DNA of 64,000 nucleotides from Prochilodus magdalenae (taxonomy: Eukaryota; Chordata; Actinopteri; Characiformes; Prochilodontidae), in NCBI GenBank assembly GCA_024036415.1, contig JAMWET010005032.1, forward strand, positions 790,001-854,000, in the 5' to 3' direction. How positions within the stretch are numbered: the stretch's first letter is position 1; each line of letters begins with the position of its first letter. The notes below the pieces were generated by a model, which saw only the letters and a list, made by a program, of their open reading frames with translations, did not search any database and had not been told where the DNA came from. A program made the translations under genes and the position numbers. This document shows, piece by piece, positions 10,437-27,464 of the stretch.

Positions 10437-12185
10437 ACGTTGTGCTGATCGGTTAGCATTACTGCTACTGAGTGCTGATCGGTTAGCATTACTGCTACTG
10501 AGTGCTGATTGATTAGCATTACTGCTACTGAGTGCTGATTGATTAGCATTACCACTACTAAGTGCTGATTGATTAGCATTACCACTACTGAGTGCTGATT
10601 GGTTGGCATTACCACTACTGAGTGCTGATTGGTTAGCATTACGACTGCTGAGTGCTGATTGATTAGCATTACTGCTACTGAGTGCTGATTGATTAGCATT
10701 ACCACTACAGAGTGCTGATTGATTAGCATTACTGCTACTGATTGCTGATTGATTAGCATTACTGCTACTGAATGCTGATTGGTTGGCATTAAGACTACTG
10801 AGTGCTGATTGGTTAGCATTACTGCTAATGAGTGCTGTTTAATTAGCATTACTCCTACTGAGTGCTGATTGGTTAGCATTACGACTACTGAGTGCTGATC
10901 AGTTGGCATTACGACTACTGAGAACTGATCGGTTAGCATTACTTCTACTGAGTGCTGATAGATTAGCATTACCACTACTGAGTGCTGATCAGTTGGCATT
11001 ACCACTACTGAGTGCTGATTGGTTAGCATTACGACTGCTGAGTGCTGATTGATTTGCATTACTGCTACTGAGTGCTGATTGATTAGCATTACCACTACTG
11101 AGTGCTGATTAATTAGCATTACAGCTACTGAGAAATGATTGGTTAGCATTACGGCTACTGAGAACTGATTGGTTAGCATTACGACTACTGAGAACAGATT
11201 GATTAGCATTACTGCTAATGAGTGCTGATTGGTTAGCATTACGACTACTGAGAACTGATTGATTAGCATTACGACTACTGAGTGCTGATTGGTTAGCATT
11301 ACGACTACTGAGTGCTGATTGGTTAGCATTACCACTGCTGACTGCTGATTGGTTAGCATTACTGCTACTGAGTGCTGATTGGTTAGCATCATGACTACTG
11401 AGTGCTGATTGGTTGGCATTATTGCTACTGAGTGCTGATTGGTTAGCATTACTGCTTCTGAGTGCTGATCGTTTGGCATTACGACTACTGAGTGCTGATC
11501 GGGTGGCATTATGACTACTGAGTGCTGATCAGTTGGCATTACGAATACTGAGTGCTGACTGGTTAGCATTACCACTACTGAGTGCTGATTGGTGGCATTA
11601 CAGTTACTGAGTGCTGATTGATTAGCATTACTGCTACTGAGTGCTGATTGATTAGCATTACCACTACAGAGTGCCGATTGATTAGCATTACTGCTACTGA
11701 GTGCTGATTGATTAGCATTACCACTACTGAGTGCTGATTGGTGGCATTACAGTTACTGAGTGCTGATTGATGAGCATTGCTGCTACTGAATGCTGTTTGG
11801 TTGGCATTACTCCTACTGAGTGCTGATTGGTTAGCATTACTGCTACTGAGTGCTGATAGGTTAGCATTACGACTACTGAGTGCTGATTGGTTAGCATTAA
11901 GACTACTGAGTGCTGATTGGTTAGCATTATGACTACTGAGTGCTGATTGGTTGGCATTACGACTACTGAGTGCTGATAGTTAGCATTACCACTACTGAGT
12001 GCTGATTGGTTGGCATTACGAATACTGAGTGCTGATTGGTTGGCATTATGAGGTAATGAGTGCTGACTGGCTAGCATTACCACTACTGAGTGCTGATTGG
12101 TTGGCATTATGAGGTAATGAGTGCTGACTGGCTAGCATTACCAACACTGAGTGCTGATTGGTTGGCATTATGAGGTAATGAGTGC
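10437..12185. repeat. 30-bp minisatellite with CCAAT-box motifs
   Basis: About 58 tandem units of 30 bp, typically agtgctgattggttagcatt followed by acgactactg. Variation is concentrated at the gattgg/gattga/gatcgg and acgac/actgc/accac positions. Single-base losses near 11590, 11740 and 11975 change phase. A longer variant with ggcattatgaggtaatg repeats three times at the 3' end. The minus strand is open in ten-residue periods (VMLTNQHSVV), which I treat as an artefact. Roughly two dozen units keep an intact ATTGG core. Confidence 0.97.
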
Positions 12186-13085
12186 ATTATTCTCTATATA
12201 ACACATTAAAACACATACAAACTATGACTTTGCTCAAACCCATACTCTGGCACTCTGTCTGTGTCTTAAACTGAAGGCAACCGTCACAACACAGTACGCA
12301 ACAATTTGCCATTATACCATTACAGCTGTAAAGACGCTTCACGTGTGGCTTTAAAGTTCCAAAGAGATAAGCAGACAGTCGTCTAGGCAAACAGACAAAT
12401 GCTAAAGGTCTGTTAGCTCAGCTAAGGTTACTAGCCTAGCCTTTATCAACCCATATCTTTCAACTGGAAAACAGCCAGCCTGCCAAGAGGTAGTACACTG
12501 ATAGCGAGTGTAAGAAATGATGATGGGCCCTTAATTTCTTTTAAGTTTATATGAGTGGACTGTAATGAACTTGAACCTTGGGTTAATCTGCTCCCCAGCC
12601 TAGAGGCCCTCTGTTACGTGACATGACGCCACGTGGCATTTAGATATTAGCATCTTTTACCCAGTTAGAGTCTTTAATACGGCTGTCATGCACCGTTCCT
12701 CTGCTCAGTTTCAAACACGGCCACTGCTGTACCTAGCAATGCTGTGTCTGTGTATAGTATTCAACTACGTCATTAGAAGACCCCCCAAGGAGGAGATTAG
12801 CTAGACTGCTGGGCCGGATCCGTAACATGCACACCACTTAAGTTCGGGTAGTTCCAATGCTTACTCTTATTTACCAGCAGCCAGCTGCACGCAAGATCAA
12901 TCGTAAGTTGGGATGTGAAACCAATTGCACCACAGACACTTACGGTACATCTTAACTAATGATGTGGAGTCAATTCCAAAAGAGTTGATTCATCGACTCC
13001 AGCAGAGTCAGTGTAGACCCTTAGCGGATGACTCTTACCCTACGTTCACACTAGCAGGCAACAAGTCACTTACGTCACACCGAGT
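12186..13085. other. Spacer, no gene seen
   Basis: No recognisable coding, RNA or mobile-element signal between the 30-bp and 49-bp arrays. Confidence 0.4.
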
Positions 13086-13089
13086 TTGT

Positions 13090-14400
13090 CTCTTGTGGGA
13101 GATTTACAGTGTATGGGGCAGAGTTGGGCCACATCTGTTGGCAGTACGCTCTTTCCAGTATACGGGCCAGTGTTGGGCCACATCTGTTGGCAGTACACTC
13201 TTTCCAGTATATGGCCCAGAGTTGGGCCACATCTGTTGACTGCACTCACTTTATATTATATTGGCCAGTGTTGGGCCACATCTGCTGACTGCACTCACTT
13301 TACAGTATGTGTGCCAGAGTTGGGCCACATCTGTTGGCAGTACACTCTTTACAGTATATGGTTCAGAGTTGGGCCACATCTGTTGACTGCACTCACTTTA
13401 CAGTATATGGGCCAGAGTTGGACCACATCTGCTGACTGCACTCACTTTACAGTATGTGTGCCAGAGTTGGGCCACATCTGTTGACTGCACTCACTTTACA
13501 GTATATGGGCCAGAGGTGGTCCACATCTGTTGGCAGTACACTCTTTATAGTGTATGGGCCAGAGTTGGGCCACATCTGTTGGCAGTACACTCTTTACAGT
13601 ATATGGTCCAGAGTTGGGCCACATCTGTTGACTGCACTCACTTTACAGTATATGGGCCAGAGTTGGACCACATCTGTTGGCAGTACACTCTTTACAGTAT
13701 ACGGGCCAGAGTTGGGCCACATCTGTTGGCAGTACACTCTTTACAGTATATAGGCCAGAGTTGGACCACATCTATTGGCAGTACACTCTTTACAGTATAT
13801 GGGCCAGAGTTGGGCCACATCTTTTGGCAGTACACTATTTACAGCATATGTGCTACAGTTGGGCCACATCTTTTGGCAGTACACTTTTTGCAGTATATGA
13901 ACCAGAGTTGGGCCACATCTGTTGACTGCACTCACTTTACAGTATATGGGCCAGAGTTGGACCACATCTGTTGGCAGTACACTCTTTACAGTATATGGGC
14001 CAGAGTTGGACAACATCTATTGGCAGTACACTCTTTACAGTATATGGGCCAGTTGGCAGTACTGTTGGCAGTACACTCTTTACAGTATATGGGCCAGAGT
14101 TGGGCCACATCTTTTGGCAGTACACTATTTACAGCATATGGGCTACAGTTGGGCCACATCTTTTGGCAGTACACTTTTTGCAGTATATGAACCAGAGTTG
14201 GGCCACATCTGTTGGCAGCATGCCCTTTACAGTATATGGGTCAGAGTTAGGCCACATCTGCTGGCAGTACACTTTTTACAGTATGTGAACCAGAGTTGGG
14301 CCACATCTGTTGGCAGTATGCTCTTTACACCACATCTGTTTGTCTTACTAACTTTACAGTATATGGGCCAAACTTGGTGGTGCAGTAACATTGGGCTGCC
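13090..14400. repeat. 49-bp minisatellite array A
   Basis: About 27 tandem units of 49 bp, typically ctgttggcagtacactcttt, acagtatatgggccagagtt, gggccacat. A variant has gactgcactcac in place of ggcagtacactc. Because 49 is not a multiple of three, the frame rotates each unit, so all three frames carry related peptides (WQYTLYSIWARVGPHL). The last units are irregular, and the array ends at about 14400. Confidence 0.96.
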
Positions 14401-14569
14401 GGAAAATTATTTGTAAAGAGGAAGCTGGCTCAAAGCCAGTATCAGCTTATCTGCAAAAGTGCATTCATTTGCATGATTATTAACCAAGAAATGCCTACTA
14501 CACTAAATAGTGCAGTTTGAATAAACTGTACTATATGTGCTTTTTAATACACTATCTAGGGCACTAGTA

Positions 14570-15425
14570 TGTGTGCCAGAGTTGGCCCTCATCTGTTAGC
14601 AGTGCTAACTTTATACTATATGGTCCAGATCTATTGGAAGCACTCACTTCACCATATATGTGCCAGAGTTGGTCCTGATCTGTTAACAGTGCTAACTGTA
14701 CAGTAAATGGGCCAGAGTTGGGCCAGATCTGTTACAAGCACACACTGTACAGTAAATGGGCCAGAGTTGGGCCAGATCTGTTAACAGTGCTAACTGTACA
14801 GCAAATGGGCCAGAGTTGGGCCAGATCTGTTACAAGCACACACTGTACAGTAAATGGGCCAGAGTTGAGCTAGATCTGTTAACAGTGCTAACTTTATAGT
14901 ATATGGGCCAGAGTTGGGCCAGATCTGTTACAAGCACACACTGTACAGTAAATGGGCTGGAGTTGGGCCAGATCTGTTAACAGTGCTAACTTTATAGTAT
15001 ATGGGCCAGAGTTGGGCCTGATCTGTTAACAGTGCTAACTTTATAGTATATGGGCCAGAGTTGGGCCAGATCTGTTACAAGCACTCACTGTACAGTAAAT
15101 GGGCCAGAGTTGGGCCAGATCTGTTAACAGTGCTAACTTTATAGTATATGGGCCAGAGTTGGGCCAGATCTGTTACAAGCACCCACTGTACAGTAAATGG
15201 GCCAGAGTTGGGCCAGATCTCTTAACAGTGCTAACTTTATAGTATATGGGCCAGAGTTGGGCCAGATCTGTTACAAGCACTCACTGTACAGTAAATGGGC
15301 CAGAGTTGGGCCAGATCTGTTAACAGTGCTAACTTTATAGTATATGGGCTGGAGTTGGGCCAGATCTGTTACAAGCACCCATTGCACAGTAAATGGGCTG
15401 GAGTTGGGCCAGATCTGTTGGTGGT
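14570..15425. repeat. 49-bp minisatellite array B, 98-bp dimeric organisation
   Basis: Units share gggccagagttgggcc with array A. Two subtypes alternate: one with gttaacagtgctaacttta, the other with gttacaagcac and ctgtacagtaaat. The second subtype begins at 14731, 14829, 14927, 15074, 15172, 15270 and 15368. All steps are 98 bp except one of 147 bp, so the true repeating unit is a dimer. A unique stretch of about 170 bp separates it from array A. Confidence 0.95.
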
Positions 15426-15427
15426 AT

Positions 15428-15560
15428 TCAAGGAGACTTTATTGTCATTCGCATCACATGTGGTACATGGGGTGGAACGAAATTGTGGGTATTCAATCTA
15501 CAGCGTGGTTCGTCTGGTTTACAGTAGTTTTGGGCCGAGGACACAGCCATAACCGGGCCA
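15428..15560 (-). mobile_element. Retroelement-like 3' fragment (antisense), tentative
   Basis: The words gactttattgtcattcgcat and ggaacgaaattgtggg resemble the antisense 3' end of a common fish interspersed repeat. A better copy lies at 23226-23420. The boundary is unclear. Confidence 0.5.
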
Positions 15561-15784
15561 ACACAAAAGCAAGGATGAGGCCCATCAGTGCTAAATTCTG
15601 CTACCTGGCAGGCCATAGGTAAACCAAGGTAAGTCATAACACTGATCAAAGTGGTGTAATCTACCAGACATAGTAATGTTGTTTGGAATGCCGGAAATCT
15701 CACCCGGTTAGATTTCATCTTTCCTTTACTGCACTGCAACAAAAATCAAATGAAATATAAACCAGTTAAACTCAAAGCGCTCCA

Positions 15785-16209
15785 GTGTGCAATATGGTTT
15801 CAGCGATGTGTTTTACTGGCGTCTCTGGAATGGTTATGGCTTTGCCATATCTCATAACTACAATGATTGTTGCCCATCAAAACGCCCGGCCGTATCATAT
15901 CAGCGCAGAAGCCGATTGGGTGAGATCACCGGAGGAGCGGTGGAGAGCGCAGGGTCCAATCGGAAAGGACTATGCAAATGAAATGCAAATGTTGACGCGT
16001 TCCAGCGCTCATAGGGAGCCGCTGCGGGCGGAGGGGCAGGAAGTCGCCGGGATTGCTTAATCGGCTCGGGTGAACTGAGTGGGCACGCTGCGTGTTTTGT
16101 CCACGCCGTCGAAACTTCACGGGGTGGATGTTTGTTTTGGGCGTCGGTGCGTGGAAAAAAAAGGAAAAGCCGTGGGTGAGCATGATAAACAGGAGAGCTT
16201 AAAACGAGG
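15785..16209 (+). promoter_or_regulatory. Probable promoter and 5' UTR of the TNF-ligand gene
   Basis: This stretch is GC-richer than its surroundings and lies directly before the start codon. It holds two CCAAT-type words (gattggg at 15915, ccaatcgg at 15957) and two perfect octamer motifs at 15972-15979 and 15983-15990. I see no convincing TATA box. The transcription start is not determinable by eye; somewhere between about 16000 and 16150 is plausible. The assignment rests on position and motifs only. Confidence 0.5.
15972..15990 (+). promoter_or_regulatory. Paired octamer (ATGCAAAT) motifs
   Basis: Two perfect ATGCAAAT words start 11 bp apart, one helical turn, about 220-240 bp before the start codon. 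Octamers bind POU-domain factors (Oct-1, Oct-2) and are typical of lymphoid and immune promoters. Binding here is inference. Confidence 0.55.
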
Positions 16210-21824
<5,615 letters not shown>

Positions 21825-23140
21825 GGAGGGAGGGTGGGAGGGAGGGAGGGAGGTGGTGGAGGGGAGGGGGTTGTTCTGTGGTGGACCTAAGCTACTTTTT
21901 CTCCCTGTATCGTGTTCTTGCACTTTCTTGTTGCACTTTTCTTCGGCCGTTCATTCGTTGTAAATGTTACCATGACAGTAAGCCTTGGCACAGAGGAGAG
22001 CTCGGTCCCGCGGAGCGTCTGGAAGCGGTTTGTATGAACCGATTTATGATTTTATATAAATTATGCGCGTATTTGTAACGGAAAGTGCAGATTCGAGGCT
22101 TTCAGTCCGTACCGTGTTGGTGTTTGTAAATAGAAGAGGAGATATTTTAATACGGTTTCTATGTGGGAAGTTATTGTACAGTCAAGTGTTGCAGACATCA
22201 TGGCTTCGAGGTTTAAAGGAGCGGTGTGTAACCTCGAGCGGCGTATTGCCACCTACTGAACACACCCTACCCGGCCCCGTCCCTCGGTTCCCTCGAACTT
22301 GGATCCTCCGTTTGTCGAAAACGGGTCGTTGTGTTCTCAGAACTTCCCACAAGACACGGAATAGTTATCCAGCAGCGGTGTTCTAGCTAGCTATTTATTC
22401 CAAGCGTTCTACCTAGCATGCTCATATCACGGTAGAACCTTTACAAGGATTCTTCCTCTTTCTACGCCTTACAGCCGGTGCTATAGCGCCCACCTAGTTC
22501 AGCTTTACGGCCAGCGTGTGGTGTGTTCATTCTGGGCTACTGTAGAAACATGGTGCCGGTAGGCTCTGTTGGAAGATGACCCACACCTGTGTAGATATGA
22601 AGGCTCGCTCTAAGCTAACGGAAGCTCTATGATGTATAGTTATAGGTGATTATAGACTATTAGAAACATAGCTTGGTATATTGTATTCTGTCTCTGCTTA
22701 TAGAGCCCCTCTAAATTTTACACACCGCTCCTTTAATGGTGTCGAAACAGGACGGCAGCCAGATAGACAGGTGTAGACTCGAGCCTGCCTTTAAATCTGT
22801 ATGTGGGGTCATTGTATAACTCACTAGGGAATCTTCTAGACCCTCAGGGGGCAGGAGAGGAGGGGGTTGCCGGAGCCTGTCCTCATTGGGCAGAATGCGG
22901 GAGACACCCTGGACAGGCCGCCAGCCCTTTGCAGGGATTAATGGCGGATCATGTTGTTTTGAATTGGAGCTGGTTATCCTCAGCAGAGCTCTTTCCGGAG
23001 TGTGCCGGCACCAGGAATGGAAACACTGCATCTTGCTGTTTCATGCTGTCGTGTGTGTGTATATACATTCAGTTCACATATGCTATATTTTTATGGAAAT
23101 GAAAAAAGCTCCTATTAAAGATTTGAAATCAGTCGAATGC
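21825..23140 (+). other. Probable 3' UTR of the TNF-ligand gene
   Basis: Begins with a GGGA-rich stretch (21825-21870). It contains an interspersed repeat piece at about 22850-22940 and a few ATTTA words (for example 22043 and 22391). It ends with ATTAAA at 23114-23119 followed by a T/G-richer stretch, a plausible poly(A) signal. The extent is inference; no splice or transcript evidence exists here. Confidence 0.45.
22850..22945. repeat. Interspersed repeat fragment
   Basis: cctcattgggcagaatgcgg followed by gacaccctggacaggccgcc is a common fish repeat word set. A related copy lies at 43615-43735. The family is probably a non-LTR or SINE-type element; the class is not resolved by eye. Confidence 0.65.
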
Positions 23141-23225
23141 TTCATTTGTTCATTGTCTCATACAAGCATGGACCCGGGCCTGGGGACTGTCCTCGGCCTG
23201 GAAGTGGGAAGTCCAGTCAAGCCAC

Positions 23226-23424
23226 GTTCAAGTGTTTCCTTTATTGCCATTCCGCAATATAACCTGTATACGCTGGAATGGAATGTCGTTCCTCCAGGCC
23301 GATGGTGCAGCACACATGCCGCAGCAGGGCACTTTCCAGAGCTGCACAGAGCGCAGATACAAAACGAGCTCACAACACGCAGTACAGAATTCCACATATC
23401 AGCCTAACGCGGTTCAGCCACCTA
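23226..23424 (-). mobile_element. Retroelement-like 3' fragment, antisense
   Basis: tcctttattgccattccgca, ggaatggaatgtcgttcctc and gatggtgcagcacac are typical of the antisense 3' end of a dispersed fish repeat, probably a LINE. It is directly abutted by the Tc1 copy that follows. Confidence 0.6.
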
Positions 23425-24578
23425 GACATGCAGACTGCTCCTACAGACGTTAGTGAGAGAGTGGGTCGCTCTCAGGAGCGCAGGGAATTCCAGAGTGGCA
23501 CCGTGATAGGATGTCCCCTGTGCAACAGGTCCAGTCCTGAAATTCCCTCCCTACTAAATATTCCACAGTCCACTGTCAGTGGGATTAGAACACAGTGGGA
23601 GTGATTGGGAACGACAGCAGCTCAGCCATCAAGTGGTAGGACCTGTAACATGACAGAGCGGGGTCCGCGGATGCTGAGGGTCATAGTTCACAGAGGTCAC
23701 CAACTTTCTACAGAGTCCATCACTACAGAGCTCCAAACTTCATGTGTTCTTCAGATCAGCTCAGGAACAGTGTGTAGAGCTTCATGAAATGGGTTTCCAT
23801 GGCGAGCAGCTGCGTCCAAGCCTTACATCACCAAGTGCAGTGCAGAGTGTGGAGTGCAGTGGTGTAAAGCTCCGCCCCTGGACTCTAGAGCAGTGGAGGC
23901 GTGTTCTCTGGAGTGACCAATCACGCTTCTCCATCTGGGGATCCGATGAACGAGTCTGGGTTGGGCGGTACCAGGAGAACGGTACTGGTCTGACTGCACC
24001 GTGCCGAGTGTAGAGTTTGGTGGAGGGGGGATTACGGTGTGGGGGTGTTGTTCAGGAGTTAGGCTCCGCCCCTTAGTTCCAGTGAGAGGAACTCTTAATG
24101 CTTCAGCAGACCCAGAGACTCTGGACCATTCCATGCTCCCAACTTTGTGGGGACAGTTTGGGGACGACCCCTTCCTGTTCCAACATGACCGCACACCAGT
24201 GCACAGAGCAAGCTCCATACAGACATGGATGAGCGAGTCTGGTGTGGAGGAACTGGACTGGCCTGCACAGGGTCCTGACCTCCACCCGATAGAACACCTT
24301 TGGGATGAATTAGAGTGGAGACTGAGAGCCAGGCCTTCTCGTCCAACATCAGTGTCTGACCTCACACATGTGCTTCTGGAAGAATGGTCAGAGATTCCCA
24401 TATACACATTCCTAACCCTGTGGAAAGAATTCCCAGAGGAGTTGGGAGCTGTTATATCTGTAACGGGTGGGCCGACATCATATTAGACCCTATGGGTTGA
24501 GAATGGGATGTCACTGAAGGTCATATGGGTGTGAAGCAGACGAGCGGATACTTTTGTTGGGGTATTTTGACTGTACAG
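23425..24578 (+). pseudogene. Tc1-like transposon, 5'-truncated, transposase in broken frames
   Basis: This is the longest copy of the family also seen at 8901 and 30209. Successive frames give the DNA-binding part (IPSLLNIPQSTVSGI), LEQWRRVLWSDQSRFSIWGSDE, then after a frame change GGGGITVWGC, FQHDRTPVH and GPDLHPIEHLWDELE. All three catalytic residues (D in WSDQ, D in FQHD, E in PIEHLW) are still present, and the last two are 34 residues apart. Several stops and frameshifts separate the pieces. The end (about 24535-24578) reads cgagcggatacttttgttgg, a terminal-repeat end. The 5' terminal repeat is missing; the copy starts at a junction with retroelement sequence. Confidence 0.92.
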
Positions 24579-24625
24579 TATGGCGTGCCTCAGGGTGCAA
24601 TGCTGGGGCCTTTGTTTGGACCGCA
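24576..24625 (+). pseudogene. LINE reverse-transcriptase motif fragment
   Basis: Encodes YGVPQGAMLGPLFG, the conserved non-LTR reverse-transcriptase block of GVPQGSVLGPLLF type. Only this short island is left. It begins directly where the Tc1 3' end stops. Confidence 0.65.
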
Positions 24626-24654
24626 CAGTGTGAAGACCCTCAAACGAGTTCACA

Positions 24655-25045
24655 ACATGCAGAATTATCAACATCAGGGTTCAGGAGTCTGGTGTTGGTG
24701 GAACTAATGCTAAACCAATAGGGCAACACTAAATGACCCGTAGAGGAAAGCCTGAACCTAGGTACAGCCAGGAGACCAGAGTCTGAAGACCTCAGCTTAC
24801 GAGACGGAGCATAAGGATGTAGGGGGGCTGACAGATAGGTGGGTGCAGGTCCGTGTAGGGCTTTGAAGATCAGGAGGAGGATCTCATAGCGGATACGCTC
24901 TGTAACTGGTAGCCAGTGTAGCTGGAGAAGGATGGGGGCGATGTGCGCTGACTTCTTGGGGCTGACTAAGACTCTGAAAGAATGACCCCACTGTGAGGTG
25001 CTCCGGTTAAGAGGGTCTGGCAGATGCCACAATGGTGACATGAAA
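24655..25045 (-). pseudogene. LINE ORF2 C-terminal fragment
   Basis: The minus-strand frame (24640-25041) contains HIAPILLQLHWLPVTERIRY, LIFKALHGPAPTYLS and PSRKLRSSDSGLLAVPR. These motifs mark the region after the reverse-transcriptase domain in fish non-LTR retrotransposons of the L2/CR1/Rex-like groups. It is 5'-truncated, and I see no other domain of the element nearby. The orientation is opposite to the RT motif at 24576, so they are not one insertion. Confidence 0.85.
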
Positions 25046-25439
25046 GACGCATCACCTACTCACACACGTCAATGTGCGATGTCAACTGAGCACTGTACAA
25101 GTCATGCCATGTCCGACCTTTGAGCCTTTGTGAATGGTGCCTATGGGCCTCCTGTCATTACGAGTGAGTAAAACATCTGTCACACTGATAAGTGATGGGA
25201 TGAACTGAACTGAACTGCGTAATCAAGTCAGGACTACTCAGATATTGCGTTATTAAACATTTATAAACAGTCATGAGAACACATTCATCTTCATAAGAAT
25301 AGCTGCACCCGGAAGGAATCAACCCACAGGAGTGGGACTTGGTGGGGAGCTTTGGCTTCACTGGACATACCAATGATCCAAGTTTCACACTTAGCTTAAG
25401 GACAGGCCTTATCGCTGTACCTGCCTGGCCCCACAACCA

Positions 25440-26115
25440 CAACTGTGGACATTCTGAGTCATCCCAGCACCGTTACCACGACTGTCCTTAACACCACGTC
25501 ACCGTCACCAAAGACTGCAGTGGTGTCGTACCAGACTGTCATGGAGTGACTCAGAATGGCAGCGGGTCATCTTCAGTGACGAGTCCCGCTTTAGTCTTGG
25601 TGGAGACGCCCAACGAATCCGTGTGTGGAGGCACCGTGGTCAGCACCGAGATGAACGGAGTTTAGAAGGCCTGGTGTGGCTCCACCTCCACCCCTACCGC
25701 ACCATCTGCAGGAACTGTGTGAGGATGTTTAAGCTGCATGGGATGGATTATCACAGGACACCATTAGGAACCTCTACAGCTCCATGGTACCGAGACGTCT
25801 GGTGTGTTGGGTTAGGAAACATGGCCGCCCAACACCATACTGAGAGACACTACTTCCGTGTGAGGATGTTCAAGCTGCATGGGATGGATTATCACAGGAT
25901 GCCATTAGGAACCTCTACAGCTCCATACCGAGACGTCTGCCGTGTTGGGTTAGCGAACATGGCGGCCCAACACCATACTGAGAGACAGACTTCTGTATGT
26001 GTAGCTCAATACATATTGATCATATCAGTCTAAATTTATCATCAGGTATTGATCCTGGTCGCCTTTATCTTCCTTCCCAACACCACCGCAACCCCACACC
26101 TCCTTCCTTGCTATA
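25440..26115 (+). mobile_element. Internally deleted Tc1-like element with partial duplication
   Basis: Contains the middle of a Tc1 transposase (SDESRFSLGGDAQRIRVWRH) fused directly to its C-terminal part (HLQELCEDVQAAWDGLPQD, IRNLYSSIPRRL in frame 2). The central catalytic segment, including the second aspartate and the glutamate, is absent. The C-terminal part is present twice (25705-25850 and 25858-25990). The 3' end reads gatcatatcagtctaaattt and tatcatcag, then a downstream piece with cttcccaacaccaccgc. Copies of the same deletion form occur at 28100, 35750 and 56765. Confidence 0.85.
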
Positions 26116-27450
26116 TTTCGGACGATGAGGGTGTACGTAAAACCATAGCTATGCTGACCCAAATATCATGCGTTACTGACAGTCGGCCTGAATCCATTTC
26201 CCTTTATTCTGCATACCAAGAACCGGAATGCACAGCGGGGAATAACCGCGTCTACGTGATCTCAAGGCTGAACTTGTTGTACGAGTAATTACCGGTAGCC
26301 CAGGTTAACCGGCGTGCTTGTAAGACGAAGCCCAATATCGAAACGTCTAATGGCGTCATCGGGTGCGTGATGTTGTTAAGCAGAGCAGTGAGTGCTATTG
26401 TGTTATTGTCTTCAAGTCAACGCTGTGCAAAGCTTCGAAACGAATGCCCCCAGGAAGCCAGTTAAATAAGCTTAGCGATATGTCTCATCACGCTGAAATC
26501 TTTCACTCAGCAGGAGCCATGAATTGAAAAAGCTGAATCATCCGAACTTGAGCACGTACAGGCTGCACACACGGTTACTCACCAGAGGAAACCAGACAGC
26601 AGGCCCTGCTATGTGGTCAGTGATCATGTGAAGACTTCCCAAACAGCAGCCTTGATGACGTCCGACAGTTTTTATCTGAATGTCTGCCTGTCTACTTTAA
26701 ACGTTGGGCAAAGAGGAACTTGCGGGGGGCTTACAAAATCTCGGCTGACGCGGATGGTATGAAAGAGGGCAGAATTGCAAGGCAAGCAGGTTGAAGAAGA
26801 CTCGTGGTCTTGTGGTTTATGTCCATGATGTATCAAAGAAGGTCGGGTTCTAGCTTTACTGGCAGATACAGTGAGCGTCTGGTTCATAAGAACAAGGTCC
26901 AGCAGCAAACACACAGGACAACACAGCTACAGACTGGCAGAGGGCCAAACCCCCTCTCTACTGACCGTGATGAGCGCCACCTCACTCCAATGTCCCTTAC
27001 CCACCGTAAGATGACCTCAGGTGACCTACAGAGAGACTGGCGAGCGGTGGCTGGGGTGAACCGCACAGCGGGCATGGTTCTAAAAACAGGCTTCTGGAGG
27101 TCATTAGTGATTTTCTAAATACACAGATCTAATACAATATCTGATCTGGAGTTTGGGAGACATGCTTCCAGTAGTGTAGAGAATCAAACAGAACCAACAC
27201 AAACCCAGAACCTGCACACCTAGAGGAGCTGATCAGTTACAGATGGGCTCTTAAATTTGATCAGAGCTGTATGTATATATGTATATATAAAAATGCATGT
27301 CAGTAATGCATGATGTTTGGGTCAGCATAGCTTCGGTTTCCCGTACACCCTCATCGTCCGAAATATAGGCGCACCACAAGGAAGGAGGTGTGGTATTGCA
27401 GTGGTGTTGGCAGGTAACCAGGAAGAATCAATGCTGATAAATTTAGAGTA
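26030..27450. repeat. Inverted repeat of about 150 bp flanking 1.1 kb
   Basis: 26045-26180 (cacacctccttccttg, atatttcggacgatgagggt, ctatgctgacccaaa) returns in reverse complement at 27290-27450. The interior holds unassigned sequence (26180-26800) and a Tc1-like N-terminal fragment (26825-27070). The two arms are the sequence that normally follows the 3' end of the deleted Tc1 family here. Confidence 0.75.
26825..27075 (+). mobile_element. Tc1-like transposase N-terminal fragment
   Basis: ttactggcagatacagtgag, aacacacaggacaacacagc and the peptide STDRDERHLTPMSLTHRKMT are also found at 35760-35970, where they continue into the transposase middle. This is the helix-turn-helix half only. Confidence 0.7.
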
Positions 27451-27464
27451 TATTTATATATATA

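Noticed and set aside
10437..12185. CRISPR-like array
   Set aside because: Units are contiguous with no unique spacers, and the surrounding DNA is vertebrate; the same applies to all other arrays here.
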